From: Pseudomonas sp. PDNC002
Lineage (GTDB): Bacteria; Pseudomonadota; Gammaproteobacteria; Pseudomonadales; Pseudomonadaceae
Assembly: GCF_016919445.1 (NCBI RefSeq)
Contig: NZ_CP070356.1
Coordinates: 5,645,502 to 5,709,501 of the forward strand
Length of the DNA: 64,000 nt
Reading direction: 5' to 3'
Positions 1 through 6,867 of this stretch are shown piece by piece. The position numbers and the translations under genes are program-made. The notes beneath the pieces are model-generated. The model saw only the letters and a list, made by a program, of their open reading frames with translations, ran no database searches and was not told the DNA's origin. Numbering within the stretch: the stretch's first letter is position 1; each line of letters begins with the position of its first letter.

Positions 1-693
1 CACGCCCGTATCGGTGAAGGCGGTGGAGTCGATGGGCTGGCCGACGTGCACTTCCACCGGCATTCCCAGGTTCAGCTTCAGGCCGCCAGCCGGCAGCAGT
101 TGCTGGATGCCCCGGATCGCCACCGGCACGATGACGGCGTCGGTCTGCTGGGCCAGGCGGAAACAGCCCTTCTTGAACGGCTGCAACTTGCCATCCTTGG
201 AACGCGTGCCCTCGGGCGCGGCCCAGAGCACGATGCCGCTTTCCATCATTTCCCGCGCCTTCGCCAGGTCAGCCATGGCCTGGTGGCGATTGTGCCGGTC
301 GATGGAAGGAAATTCCGCCGCGCGCATCGCCGCGCCCCACACCGGCACGGCGAACAGCTCTTTCTTCGCCAGCATGCGGATCGAGCCGGGCATGGTCACG
401 AAGATCGCCGGAATATCGTAGAAACTGGAATGGGTGCAAAGGATCATGTAGCGGCGGCCATCACCGAAGTCCGGCACCTCGCCGTGACGGCTCAGGCGCG
501 CACCGGTCAGGCGCAGCAGGCTGCCTGACCAGGCGCGGGTGAAACCGTCGACCTTGCTGCGACGCAGCCGGCCCACGGCTCCCAGCGCCAGCACGCGAAC
601 GCTGTAGCCCAGGGTGATCATGACGGTCGCGATGCCCACCAGGGCGACGCGCAGCGGGCCGGCCTTGCGCGGCTCCGATTGCAGGTTGTGCAT
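1..693 (-). CDS. PlsC-like 1-acylglycerol-3-phosphate acyltransferase (3' end outside window)
   Basis: Reading the minus strand from an ATG at 693 gives 231 codons with no stop before the window edge, so the C-terminus is missing. The N-terminus has one hydrophobic stretch (about residues 15-38), as expected for a membrane-anchored acyltransferase. The HX4D catalytic motif is visible as HSSFYD, and the glycerol-phosphate binding motif as EGTRS. These are the signature blocks of the PlsC/LPLAT family, which transfers an acyl chain to lysophosphatidic acid or a related lysolipid at the inner membrane. The gene is divergent from the sulfurtransferase at 776, with about 80 bases between them. Family membership is firm. 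The exact acceptor (lysophosphatidate or lyso-ornithine lipid) cannot be told from sequence. Confidence 0.85.
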   Translation of the reverse strand, partial: MHNLQSEPRKAGPLRVALVGIATVMITLGYSVRVLALGAVGRLRRSKVDGFTRAWSGSLLRLTGARLSRHGEVPDFGDGRRYMILCTHSSFYDIPAIFVTMPGSIRMLAKKELFAVPVWGAAMRAAEFPSIDRHNRHQAMADLAKAREMMESGIVLWAAPEGTRSKDGKLQPFKKGCFRLAQQTDAVIVPVAIRGIQQLLPAGGLKLNLGMPVEVHVGQPIDSTAFTDTGV

Positions 694-775
694 GTTCGGC
701 AACTCCCCCAGCAACTTTTCTTCATAACAAGCCTTATGATGCGTTTCAGCCCCGTCACGACACAGGAACGCGCCC

Positions 776-1630
776 ATGACCTACGCCCGCCTGCTCACGC
801 CCGAGCAACTGGCCGCCCGCCTCGATGACCCGAATCTCGTCCTGCTCGACTGCCGCTTTGCCCTGGAAGATCCCGCGTACGGCGCGCGCAGCTACCAGGA
901 AAACCACATTCCAGGCGCCCATTTCGCCGACCTCAACGAGGACCTCTCGTCTCCGGTGATTGCGGGCGTCACAGGCCGCCATCCGCTGCCCGATCCGCAG
1001 CGCCTGCAGGAACGCCTGCGCACCTGGGGCCTGGATGGCGACAGCGAGGTAGTGCTCTACGACGATGGCCCCGGCGCGTTCGCCGCGCGGGCCTGGTGGC
1101 TGCTGCTGTGGCTGGGCAAACGCGAGGGTGTCTACCTGCTCGACGGCGGACTGGCTGCGTGGCGTGCAGCCGACCTGCGCCTGACTACCGCCGAGACGCC
1201 CGAACGCCGTGGCGAATTCAAGGCCGAGCCGGACAACAGCCTGCTGATCGGCGCCGATGAGCTGTCCGCGCAACTGGGCGACGCCGGCTTGCCGTTGATC
1301 GATGCCCGCGGCTTGCCGCGCTTCCGTGGCGAGGTCGAGCCGATCGACCCGGTGGCGGGACACATTCCCGGCGCCCAATGCGCAGCCTTCACTGACAATC
1401 TCGGCAGCGATGGTCGCTTCCTTCGCCCCGAGCACCTGCACCAGCGCTTCGCCGGCCTGCTGCGCGGCCGTCCGGCCGAGGATCTCGTCGCCTATTGCGG
1501 CTCCGGCGTCACGGCCTGCCACAATCTGTTCGCCCTGAGCCTGGCAGGTTATCCACTGGGTCGCCTGTACGCGGGCTCCTGGAGCGAATGGATCACCGAC
1601 GACAAGCGCCCGGTAGCCAAGGGCGACTGA
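776..1630 (+). CDS. sseA: 3-mercaptopyruvate / thiosulfate sulfurtransferase (two-domain rhodanese)
   Basis: The product is 284 residues, the usual length for SseA-type enzymes, and has two rhodanese domains. The N-terminal one (about 5-125) is inactive and the C-terminal one carries the active-site loop CGSGVTA with the persulfide-forming Cys241. The CGSGVT loop is the form associated with mercaptopyruvate sulfurtransferases, whereas thiosulfate enzymes usually have CRKGVT, so mercaptopyruvate is the likelier sulfur donor. The protein has no signal peptide and should be cytoplasmic. An AGGA-type ribosome site lies about 9 bases before the ATG. It is a single gene, followed by a hairpin at 1647-1674. 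Confidence 0.9.
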   Translation: MTYARLLTPEQLAARLDDPNLVLLDCRFALEDPAYGARSYQENHIPGAHFADLNEDLSSPVIAGVTGRHPLPDPQRLQERLRTWGLDGDSEVVLYDDGPGAFAARAWWLLLWLGKREGVYLLDGGLAAWRAADLRLTTAETPERRGEFKAEPDNSLLIGADELSAQLGDAGLPLIDARGLPRFRGEVEPIDPVAGHIPGAQCAAFTDNLGSDGRFLRPEHLHQRFAGLLRGRPAEDLVAYCGSGVTACHNLFALSLAGYPLGRLYAGSWSEWITDDKRPVAKGD

Positions 1631-1641
1631 CTTCCCGCACG

Positions 1642-1675
1642 AAAAACGGAAGGCACGTCACACACGGCCTTCCGC
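1642..1675 (+). terminator. Hairpin after sseA, possible terminator
   Basis: The arms CGGAAGGC (1647-1654) and GCCTTCCG (1667-1674) are perfect 8-base inverted repeats, preceded by five A residues. There is no T-tract downstream on the plus strand, so this may terminate weakly or just stabilise the 3' end. Confidence 0.35.
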
Positions 1676-1741
1676 TTCCCCATGGATAGGCAGAAGGGCA
1701 TGCGTCAGACTCATGCCCATTTTTCAAAGGAGTGAAAACCC

Positions 1742-2389
1742 ATGCGCATCCACCAAACGCTTCTCGCCAGCGCACTGTTGTGCCTGTGCACCCTATCCGC
1801 AACCCACGCCGCCACGCTGGAGGCCACTCCTTGCGGCCTCGAGGACCAATGGTCCGAGCTGACCGGCGAGGACATGGTGAAGGCGGCGAAGGCCGGCCAC
1901 GCATCGGCCCAGTACAACCTCGGCCTGGAATACGACGCCGGCGGCGATGACTTCGAGCAGGACTACGAGAAGGCGGCGTACTGGTACCGCAAGGCCGCCG
2001 AGCAGGGCAACGCCTGCGCCCAGTACAACCTCGGCAACGCCTACGACAATGGCGACGGCGTCGAGCAGGACGCGGAGAAGGCCGTGTTCTGGTACCAGAA
2101 GGCGGTTGACCAGGGCGACAAGGATGCCCAGTACAACCTGGCGATCATGTACGAGAACGGCACGGGCGTCCCGCGCAGCGACAAGAAGGCATTCGCCCTG
2201 TACATGAAGTCGGCGGAACAAGGCGATGTGGATGCCGAGTTCGAGGTGGCGGAAAGCTATGCCAAGGGCCGCGGCGTGGCGAAAAGCCCGGCGCAGGCGC
2301 GCGACTGGTACCAGAAGGCGGCGGACCAGGGCCATGAAGAGGCCGCGGAGAAGCTGGCAGCCATGCCGGAGTTCCCGCCCAGTATCTAA
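1742..2389 (+). CDS. Secreted Sel1-like repeat protein
   Basis: The 215-residue product begins with a clear signal peptide (MRIHQTLLASALLCLCTLSATHAA), so it is exported to the periplasm. The rest is a run of four to five Sel1 (TPR-like) repeats of about 36 residues. Their typical pattern is A-QYNLG..Y..G.GV..D..KA..WY.KAA.QG, seen at about 55-90, 91-126, 127-162 and 163-200. Sel1 repeats form solenoids that bind other proteins, and they often occur in envelope stress or virulence adaptors. The ATG has a strong AAAGGAGTG ribosome site. No enzymatic domain is present and the partner is not deducible here. Confidence 0.85.
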   Translation: MRIHQTLLASALLCLCTLSATHAATLEATPCGLEDQWSELTGEDMVKAAKAGHASAQYNLGLEYDAGGDDFEQDYEKAAYWYRKAAEQGNACAQYNLGNAYDNGDGVEQDAEKAVFWYQKAVDQGDKDAQYNLAIMYENGTGVPRSDKKAFALYMKSAEQGDVDAEFEVAESYAKGRGVAKSPAQARDWYQKAADQGHEEAAEKLAAMPEFPPSI

Positions 2390-2570
2390 TTGCCAGACGG
2401 AATATGAATTATAGCTGCGCCGTCAAAACAATTTAAAAACAGTCCTTTACATCATCTTCATCGCACTACACTTCAACTCGAGCGGCTAAGTCCGCTTCCG
2501 GCGGGGCCGAGGATAATCACAGAAGCTGCCAAGTCGCCCAGCCCCGCCGGTCATTGATGACGAGGATGTC

Positions 2571-3050
2571 ATGGGAATCGCCGCCAACGACCTGTGCCAG
2601 TTTGTGATCCGCCCTACCCTGCATTATCTGGGGCGGCACAGCGTCGCGGCCGAATCGCTGCTGCTGGGGGCAGCAGCCTGTCAGTCGGCGCTGGGGAGCG
2701 CCCTCGATGACAGCCATGGCCATGGGCTGTATCGCATCGGTGAGCAACGGCACCAGACGCTCTGGGACGGATTCCTGGCGCTGGACCCCGAGCTGGCCAG
2801 CCGCGTCAGAGGGCTGGCCAGCCAACATGCCTTCCTCGACGCACCGCACCTGGAACTCACGGTCAATCTCCGCTACAGCACGGCGATCGCCTGGATGATG
2901 GTCGAAGCCGAGCGCCTCCCTCTGCCACTGGCGGAAGACCCCATGGAACTGGCCCGGATCTGGCGCCAGGTTTTCCACCCCCATGGCCGCCTGCACGACT
3001 TCGTCGACGCCTGGCACAGCTACATCGGAAATCTCAGACAAGTCGCATAG
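2571..3050 (+). CDS. Conserved hypothetical protein, phage-associated transglycosylase-like fold suspected
   Basis: The 159-residue product has no signal peptide or membrane segment. Its N-terminal half (FVIRPTLHYLG, then AAESLLLGAAACQSALG, then GLYRIGEQRHQTLW) resembles, from memory, a family of small proteins in pseudomonads and their myoviruses. In those, the second block normally reads TAAQESGLG and the third GIYQ, reminiscent of the catalytic part of lysozyme-like transglycosylases. Here the glutamate of that block is replaced, so enzymatic activity is doubtful. A GAGGA ribosome site sits 6 bases before the ATG. An overlapping reverse-strand reading frame (2517-3068) looks like a shadow. 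The function is unknown. Confidence 0.6.
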   Translation: MGIAANDLCQFVIRPTLHYLGRHSVAAESLLLGAAACQSALGSALDDSHGHGLYRIGEQRHQTLWDGFLALDPELASRVRGLASQHAFLDAPHLELTVNLRYSTAIAWMMVEAERLPLPLAEDPMELARIWRQVFHPHGRLHDFVDAWHSYIGNLRQVA

Positions 3051-3069
3051 AAAACAGCCAGACATCAAA

Positions 3070-3083
3070 TGACCGTTCGGTCA
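3070..3083. promoter_or_regulatory. TetR-type operator candidate upstream of fadL
   Basis: TGACCGTTCGGTCA is an inverted repeat with perfect 6-base arms and a 2-base centre, the shape typical of TetR-family operators. It lies about 150 bases before the fadL start. A second related sequence, GGAACGTTCGTTTGAG at 3125-3140, contains the GTTTG half-site known from PsrA, the fatty-acid responsive TetR regulator of pseudomonads. The link to PsrA is inference. Confidence 0.4.
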
Positions 3084-3235
3084 GAATTTTTTTACATACA
3101 GCGACGAACGGCCAGCACGCCGATGGAACGTTCGTTTGAGCTTCAAGGCCCAAGGTAGAGCCTTTTTCCGGCACTACCCAAGTTCTGGGAATCTTGATAG
3201 CTTGCGCGCGGTTAAACACAGGAGTTGCTCTTACA

Positions 3236-4525
3236 ATGAAAACAACATGGCTCAAGACCACACTAGCCCTGACCATTAGCGCTGCCTCTGCCCAGGCCCT
3301 GGCCAACGGCATCGCCATCAACGAGCAGAGCGCCAGCGGCGCCGGTACCGCCTACGCGGGCCGTGCTTCTTCGGCATTGGACGCCAGCACCATCTACGGC
3401 AACCCCGCCGGTCTGTCCAAGCTCAAGCGCACCGAAGTCAGCGGTGGTCTTGCCGTGGTTTCCGCGAAGGACGACATCAGCGATGCCCACAGCACCGCCT
3501 CGGGCAGCAACAAGGGTGACTCCGTCCCCCTGGCCGCCGTGCCGTTCGGCTACTTCGCCACCCCGCTGGACGACAAGGTCAGCGTCGGCCTGGGCGTCTA
3601 CGTGCCCTACGGCATCATCAACGACTACGAAAGTGGCTTCCAGGGCCGTTCCCACGGCTCCTACAGCAAAGTCCAGGTGATCACCGTCCAGCCGACCATC
3701 AGCTACAAGTTCAACGACGTGGTGGCCGTCGGCTTCGGTCCGACCATCAACCGCATCGACGGCAAGCTGGAAAACTACCTGAACACCGGCGCGCTGAACG
3801 GCGCCCTGGGCGGCAACGGCGACGACACCAAGATCAGCATCAAGGGTGACGACACCGCCGCAGGCTTCAACGTCGGCCTGCTGGTCACCCCGACCGACAG
3901 CACCTCCATCGGCGCGACCTACCACTCCAAGGTCAAGTACGAGCTGAAGGGCCACACCAACGTGTCCAACTCGCCGGCCGGCCTGTTCGATTCGCGCATG
4001 GATGCCAGCCTGGACATCACCCTGCCCGAGTCGCTGGACCTGTCCATCACCCAGAAGCTGGATGACCGCTGGACCGTTTACGGCGGCACCACCTGGACGC
4101 GCTGGAGCCGTCTGAAGTCCATCGAGGTTCAGAATACCGGCGCCCCGCTGGCCGCATTCGACACCATCGGCGAAGACCTCAGCTGGCACGACACCTGGTC
4201 CGCCGCCATCGGTACCTCCTACCAGTGGAACGACCAGTGGGTGCTGCGTACCGGCTTCGCCTACGATCCGTCGCCGACCACCAACGAGCACCGTACCGTG
4301 CGTATCCCGGTGGGCGATCGCAAGATCTTCACCCTGGGCGCCGGCTACTCGCCCAACGCCGACATGACCATCGACGTGGCCTACGCCTACCTGTGGGAAT
4401 CCACCGCCGGCGTGAACCAGCCCGATGGCCAGGAACTGGCAGGCCTGCAACTGCAGCCGGCCTACAGCGCCAAGTACGACAACAGCGCCCATGGCCTGAC
4501 CGCGCAGATGACCTATCGCTTCTGA
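3236..4525 (+). CDS. fadL: FadL-family outer membrane long-chain fatty acid transporter
   Basis: The 429-residue precursor has a signal peptide cleaved after ALA, giving the mature N-terminus NGIAINEQSASGAGTAYAGRA. That is the hallmark of the FadL N-terminal hatch region, including the conserved NPAG motif (YGNPAGLSKL). The remainder alternates short beta strands and ends in a C-terminal phenylalanine (QMTYRF), as in outer-membrane barrels. FadL proteins form 14-strand barrels that pass hydrophobic substrates laterally into the outer membrane. I chose the ATG at 3236 rather than upstream TTG codons because the signal peptide starts there and GGAG precedes it. Pseudomonads carry several FadL paralogues, so the substrate could be alkanes or oxylipins rather than plain fatty acids. 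Confidence 0.9.
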   Translation: MKTTWLKTTLALTISAASAQALANGIAINEQSASGAGTAYAGRASSALDASTIYGNPAGLSKLKRTEVSGGLAVVSAKDDISDAHSTASGSNKGDSVPLAAVPFGYFATPLDDKVSVGLGVYVPYGIINDYESGFQGRSHGSYSKVQVITVQPTISYKFNDVVAVGFGPTINRIDGKLENYLNTGALNGALGGNGDDTKISIKGDDTAAGFNVGLLVTPTDSTSIGATYHSKVKYELKGHTNVSNSPAGLFDSRMDASLDITLPESLDLSITQKLDDRWTVYGGTTWTRWSRLKSIEVQNTGAPLAAFDTIGEDLSWHDTWSAAIGTSYQWNDQWVLRTGFAYDPSPTTNEHRTVRIPVGDRKIFTLGAGYSPNADMTIDVAYAYLWESTAGVNQPDGQELAGLQLQPAYSAKYDNSAHGLTAQMTYRF

Positions 4526-4541
4526 TAGCTTCCGCGTCATG

Positions 4542-4569
4542 AAAAAGCCGGGCTGATGCCCGGCTTTTT
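4542..4569 (+). terminator. Rho-independent terminator of fadL
   Basis: The sequence is AAAAAGCCGGGC, a TGAT loop, then GCCCGGCTTTTT. It is a perfect GC-rich stem with an A-tract before and a T-tract after, 17 bases past the fadL stop. The symmetry would allow it to work on both strands. Confidence 0.9.
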
Positions 4570-4590
4570 CATTTCCGGCGCGCGAAACCC

Positions 4591-4672
4591 TGTAGGAGCG
4601 AGCTTGCTCGCGAACAGGTTTTCCCGGGCGACTTCGGAGTCAATCGGTTCGCGAGCAAGCTCGCTCGTACGA
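4591..4672. repeat. Pair of inverted pseudomonad REP elements
   Basis: TGTAGGAGCGAGCTTGCTCGCGAA is followed about 30 bases later by its near-complete inverse, TTCGCGAGCAAGCTCGCTCGTACGA. This is the common GTAGGAGC-type repetitive extragenic palindrome of Pseudomonas in head-to-head arrangement, placed between two convergent genes. Confidence 0.85.
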
Positions 4673-4689
4673 AGAACCGCTACTTCGGC

Positions 4690-5259
4690 TCAGGCCGCCT
4701 GGTCGGGCTCGGCGTGTTCGCGGCAGATCAAATCGCCCTCGCGCGTTTCCAGCCGTTCCCCGGTCAGACCACACAGCGCGCCGTCGTCGAGCTTCTGATG
4801 GAAGCGACAGGTGCGGCACAGGCCGAAGCCCGGCACGTTCTCCTGGCGCTGCACCGTCGCCAGAAGCTCGCGCAGCAGTTCCACCAGCAGCTCGCTGCGC
4901 TGGCCGAGCGTCTCTTCGGCGTGGCGCAGAAAGGCCGGCGGCACCAGCGCATCGATCAATCCCCTGCCCTCTTGCGTCAGCTCCAGATGCACGCTGCGGC
5001 GGTCCAGCGCGTCCGGGCGCTTCTCGATCAGCCCTTTCGCCTCCAGCGCCTTGAGCGACTGCGACACCGTGCCCTTGGTCAACCCGAGGAAGTCCGTTAC
5101 CCCCAATGGCGTATTCGAATAGCGGTTGCAGCGCGCCAGGTAATTCAGCGCGCTCAGCTGGATCGGCTGCAGGTCAGCCATCAGCGGCTGCTCGCGGGCC
5201 CAGGCACGCATCAGGCTGGCGATGCGTTCGAGGTAGTCGTACAGGGTCGTATCGGTCAT
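4690..5259 (-). CDS. MarR-family regulator with C-terminal cysteine/histidine cluster
   Basis: The 189-residue product has a MarR winged helix-turn-helix in its first 140 residues (recognition region GVTDFLGLTKGTVSQSLKALEAKGLI, wing DRRSVHLELT). It then carries an additional tail of about 45 residues with Cys148, Cys151, Cys163, Cys179 and His182. This CxxC...C...CxxH spacing suggests a metal site or a redox switch and is not part of the standard MarR fold of about 145 residues. The gene is divergent from the thioredoxin-like gene at 5374, and two related palindromes lie between them. It probably represses itself and that operon in response to oxidants or metal. The signal is inference. Confidence 0.88.
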   Translation of the reverse strand: MTDTTLYDYLERIASLMRAWAREQPLMADLQPIQLSALNYLARCNRYSNTPLGVTDFLGLTKGTVSQSLKALEAKGLIEKRPDALDRRSVHLELTQEGRGLIDALVPPAFLRHAEETLGQRSELLVELLRELLATVQRQENVPGFGLCRTCRFHQKLDDGALCGLTGERLETREGDLICREHAEPDQAA

Positions 5260-5280
5260 GGGCTAATCCTCCCGATAGAT

Positions 5281-5297
5281 AGTATCGATCAAATACC
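5281..5297. promoter_or_regulatory. Second copy of the MarR operator candidate
   Basis: AGTATCGATCAAATACC matches the perfect palindrome at 5336-5352 at 12 of 17 positions, with both ends conserved. Its centre is 55 bases away, about five helical turns. It sits just upstream of the marR gene start. Confidence 0.5.
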
Positions 5298-5335
5298 AGT
5301 TTGACAGAAGCGTCTTTTCGCCCGCAGACTGAACT

Positions 5336-5352
5336 GGTATCGAATCGATACC
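5336..5352. promoter_or_regulatory. Perfect 17-bp palindrome, likely MarR operator
   Basis: GGTATCGAATCGATACC has 8-base arms and a single central base. It is located 21 bases before the start codon of the thioredoxin-like gene and in the divergent region shared with marR, the standard location for a MarR-family operator. Confidence 0.6.
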
Positions 5353-5373
5353 TAATCACTCAGGAGAACGATC

Positions 5374-5598
5374 ATGAACAAAGCCGTTTACTACCATGCC
5401 GGTTGCCCCGTCTGCGTCGAAGCCGAGCGCGCGCTGCTGCCGTTGCTGAACCGGGAAGTGGAGCTGGTGCACCTCGGCGAGCAGTCGCCGCGGGTCGCCG
5501 AAGCCGAGGCCGCTGGCGTGAAATCGGTGCCGGCCCTGGTGGTCGATGGGCAGGTGCTGCACCTGAACTTCGGTGCGGCCATCGCCGACCTGAAGTGA
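5374..5598 (+). CDS. Thioredoxin-fold disulfide protein (CPVC)
   Basis: This small 74-residue protein carries a redox motif CPVC (Cys11, Cys14) right after the first beta strand and a cis-proline block (KSVPALVV) near residue 53. Both define a minimal thioredoxin/glutaredoxin fold. There is no signal peptide, so it should act in the cytoplasm. It has a strong CAGGAG ribosome site 7 bases before the ATG. It is the first gene of an operon with a DUF2024 gene (10-base gap) and rof (4-base gap), divergent from the cysteine-tailed MarR regulator. A role in reducing the regulator or the CxxC protein that follows is plausible but inferred. Confidence 0.85.
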   Translation: MNKAVYYHAGCPVCVEAERALLPLLNREVELVHLGEQSPRVAEAEAAGVKSVPALVVDGQVLHLNFGAAIADLK

Positions 5599-5608
5599 GG
5601 TGAGCGCC

Positions 5609-5863
5609 ATGCAGGTCCACGTCTACGACACCCACGTGCGTACCCGCGATGGCCGCTACCTGCACTTCGACGTCCTCGTCGAGCCCGACGATGCCAGCCG
5701 CGCCGAGGAATTCGCGGCGCACTGGCTGGCATCGCGCGGCATTCAGGCGCAGGACGTGCAGGTCAGCCGTTGCCAGTTCTGCCACAGCGAATTCTCCTCC
5801 CCGACGGTGGCGGAATCGCTGCGCGGCCAGGGTTACCACATCATCGAAATGGAAGGATGCTGA
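5609..5863 (+). CDS. DUF2024 family protein
   Basis: The 84-residue product starts MQVHVYDTHVRTRDG and LHFDVLV, the conserved opening of DUF2024 proteins. A Cys55-x-x-Cys58-His59 motif (CQFCHSE) is present, and another cysteine is the last residue. I start at the ATG at 5609 because GAGGTGA lies 5 bases ahead; a GTG three codons upstream is possible. The gene lies between a CPVC thioredoxin-like gene and rof and is almost certainly cotranscribed with both. The family has no established biochemical function that I know of. The CxxCH motif suggests metal or thiol chemistry. Confidence 0.85.
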   Translation: MQVHVYDTHVRTRDGRYLHFDVLVEPDDASRAEEFAAHWLASRGIQAQDVQVSRCQFCHSEFSSPTVAESLRGQGYHIIEMEGC

Positions 5864-5867
5864 GGGC

Positions 5868-6146
5868 ATGGACGTCTATCAGCCGCTGCACTGCGATCTC
5901 CATGATTACCTGGAGATCGCCTGCACCTATCGCTATGGGCTGCGCATCGAACTGCGCAATGGACTGGTGTTCGAGGCCGCCGCCGTGACGACCCACACAC
6001 GGCGCAACGCCCAGGGTAACCTGGAGGAATTTCTGGAAGTGCAGGTGGAAGGCGCCAGCCGGGAGTTGCGGCTGGACCGCCTGCGCGCCATCACGCCGGT
6101 GGTGGCGGAGGCGCGCTTCGGGAGGGTGGTGCTGAATCCGGCCTGA
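5868..6146 (+). CDS. rof: Rof-family Rho-binding antiterminator
   Basis: The 92-residue product aligns by eye with E. coli Rof (YaeO). The conserved blocks are YQPLHCDLHDYLEIAC near the N-terminus, LRIELRNG in the middle and ASRELRLDRL near the C-terminus (E. coli: YQPINCDDYDNLELAC, TRELRLDKI). Rof has an Sm-like beta barrel that binds the primary RNA site of transcription terminator Rho and blocks termination. It follows the DUF2024 gene by 4 bases with GAGGG as ribosome site, so translation is probably coupled. Being in an operon controlled by a MarR repressor and a thioredoxin-like protein suggests that Rho inhibition is induced by a chemical or redox cue here. Confidence 0.85.
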   Translation: MDVYQPLHCDLHDYLEIACTYRYGLRIELRNGLVFEAAAVTTHTRRNAQGNLEEFLEVQVEGASRELRLDRLRAITPVVAEARFGRVVLNPA

Positions 6147-6164
6147 AGGACGACCGGAGCGACC

Positions 6165-6704
6165 TCACCACATGAGGTCGTCGGGCACTACGTAATCCTT
6201 GTACGGATCATCGTCGTCCGGCTCACCGCTTGGCTCGTTGAGCAGCACGATACGGCGCTCGTCGCGCTCCTTGATGCGCAGCGCCGCGTCGCGCGGAACG
6301 ATCTCGTAGCGGCCGTCGTAGCTGACGATGGCCAGGCTGCCCCGGCTGAGCTTGTCACGGATCAGGTCGTTCACCGCGATGCGCTTGACCTTCTTGGCGT
6401 CGACGAAGTTGTAGTAGTCGTCCGACTCCATCTTCGGCAGGCGCGTGCCCTCGATCAATTGCTTGATCTGCGCGGCCTTGGCTTTCTTCTCGGACTTTTC
6501 CTGCTGCTGGCGATTCAGCTCGGCATCGCGAGCCTGCTTCTCGGCCTGCGCCTGCAACGCGGCCTGGCGCTGGCTGTCGTCCTTCGCCACCTGGTTCTTG
6601 TGCTCCAGGCGCTGCTGTTTCTGCTTCTGCTTGCCGGCCTGTTTGGCCTGCTTCTCGTTGACCAGTCCGGCCTTCAGCAACTGGTCACGCAATGACATGC
6701 TCAT
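6165..6704 (-). CDS. DUF2058 (YaiL-type) nucleoprotein-like protein
   Basis: The 179-residue product has a highly charged, glutamine- and lysine-rich N-terminal half (about residues 15-85, probable coiled coil). The C-terminal half ends in PDDDDPYKDYVVPDDLMW. The start LRDQLLKAGLV and the end DPY.D..VPDDLMW are the conserved termini of E. coli YaiL/DUF2058. The function in that family is not settled; it is thought to be cytoplasmic. I place the start at the ATG at 6704, preceded by GGAGAG, although the ATG two codons further in (6698) is equally compatible. It is convergent with rof. Confidence 0.88.
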   Translation of the reverse strand: MSMSLRDQLLKAGLVNEKQAKQAGKQKQKQQRLEHKNQVAKDDSQRQAALQAQAEKQARDAELNRQQQEKSEKKAKAAQIKQLIEGTRLPKMESDDYYNFVDAKKVKRIAVNDLIRDKLSRGSLAIVSYDGRYEIVPRDAALRIKERDERRIVLLNEPSGEPDDDDPYKDYVVPDDLMW

Positions 6705-6764
6705 TCGGTAAGGCTCTCCAACAGCCCATATTGATGCAGGACAACGTCTCGACGAACGCATAGC

Positions 6765-6794
6765 TTCGGCGAGGCGGTGCACAGGGGGTATAAT
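6765..6794 (+). promoter_or_regulatory. Sigma70-type promoter candidate for lpxO
   Basis: A perfect TATAAT occurs at 6789-6794, with TTCGGC at 6765-6770 as a moderate -35, separated by 18 bases. It lies about 75 bases before the lpxO start and divergent from the DUF2058 gene. Confidence 0.45.
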
Positions 6795-6867
6795 CCTCGG
6801 GCCTGTGCCGGCGCAGTGCAAGTGCCTGGCTCGATTTCACTCATCTGGAGCGGAACCCGCCACCTCC

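Noticed and set aside
2517..3068. Minus-strand reading frame of 183 codons
   Set aside because: The plus-strand gene at 2571 has a good ribosome site and recalls a known protein family. The minus frame has neither.
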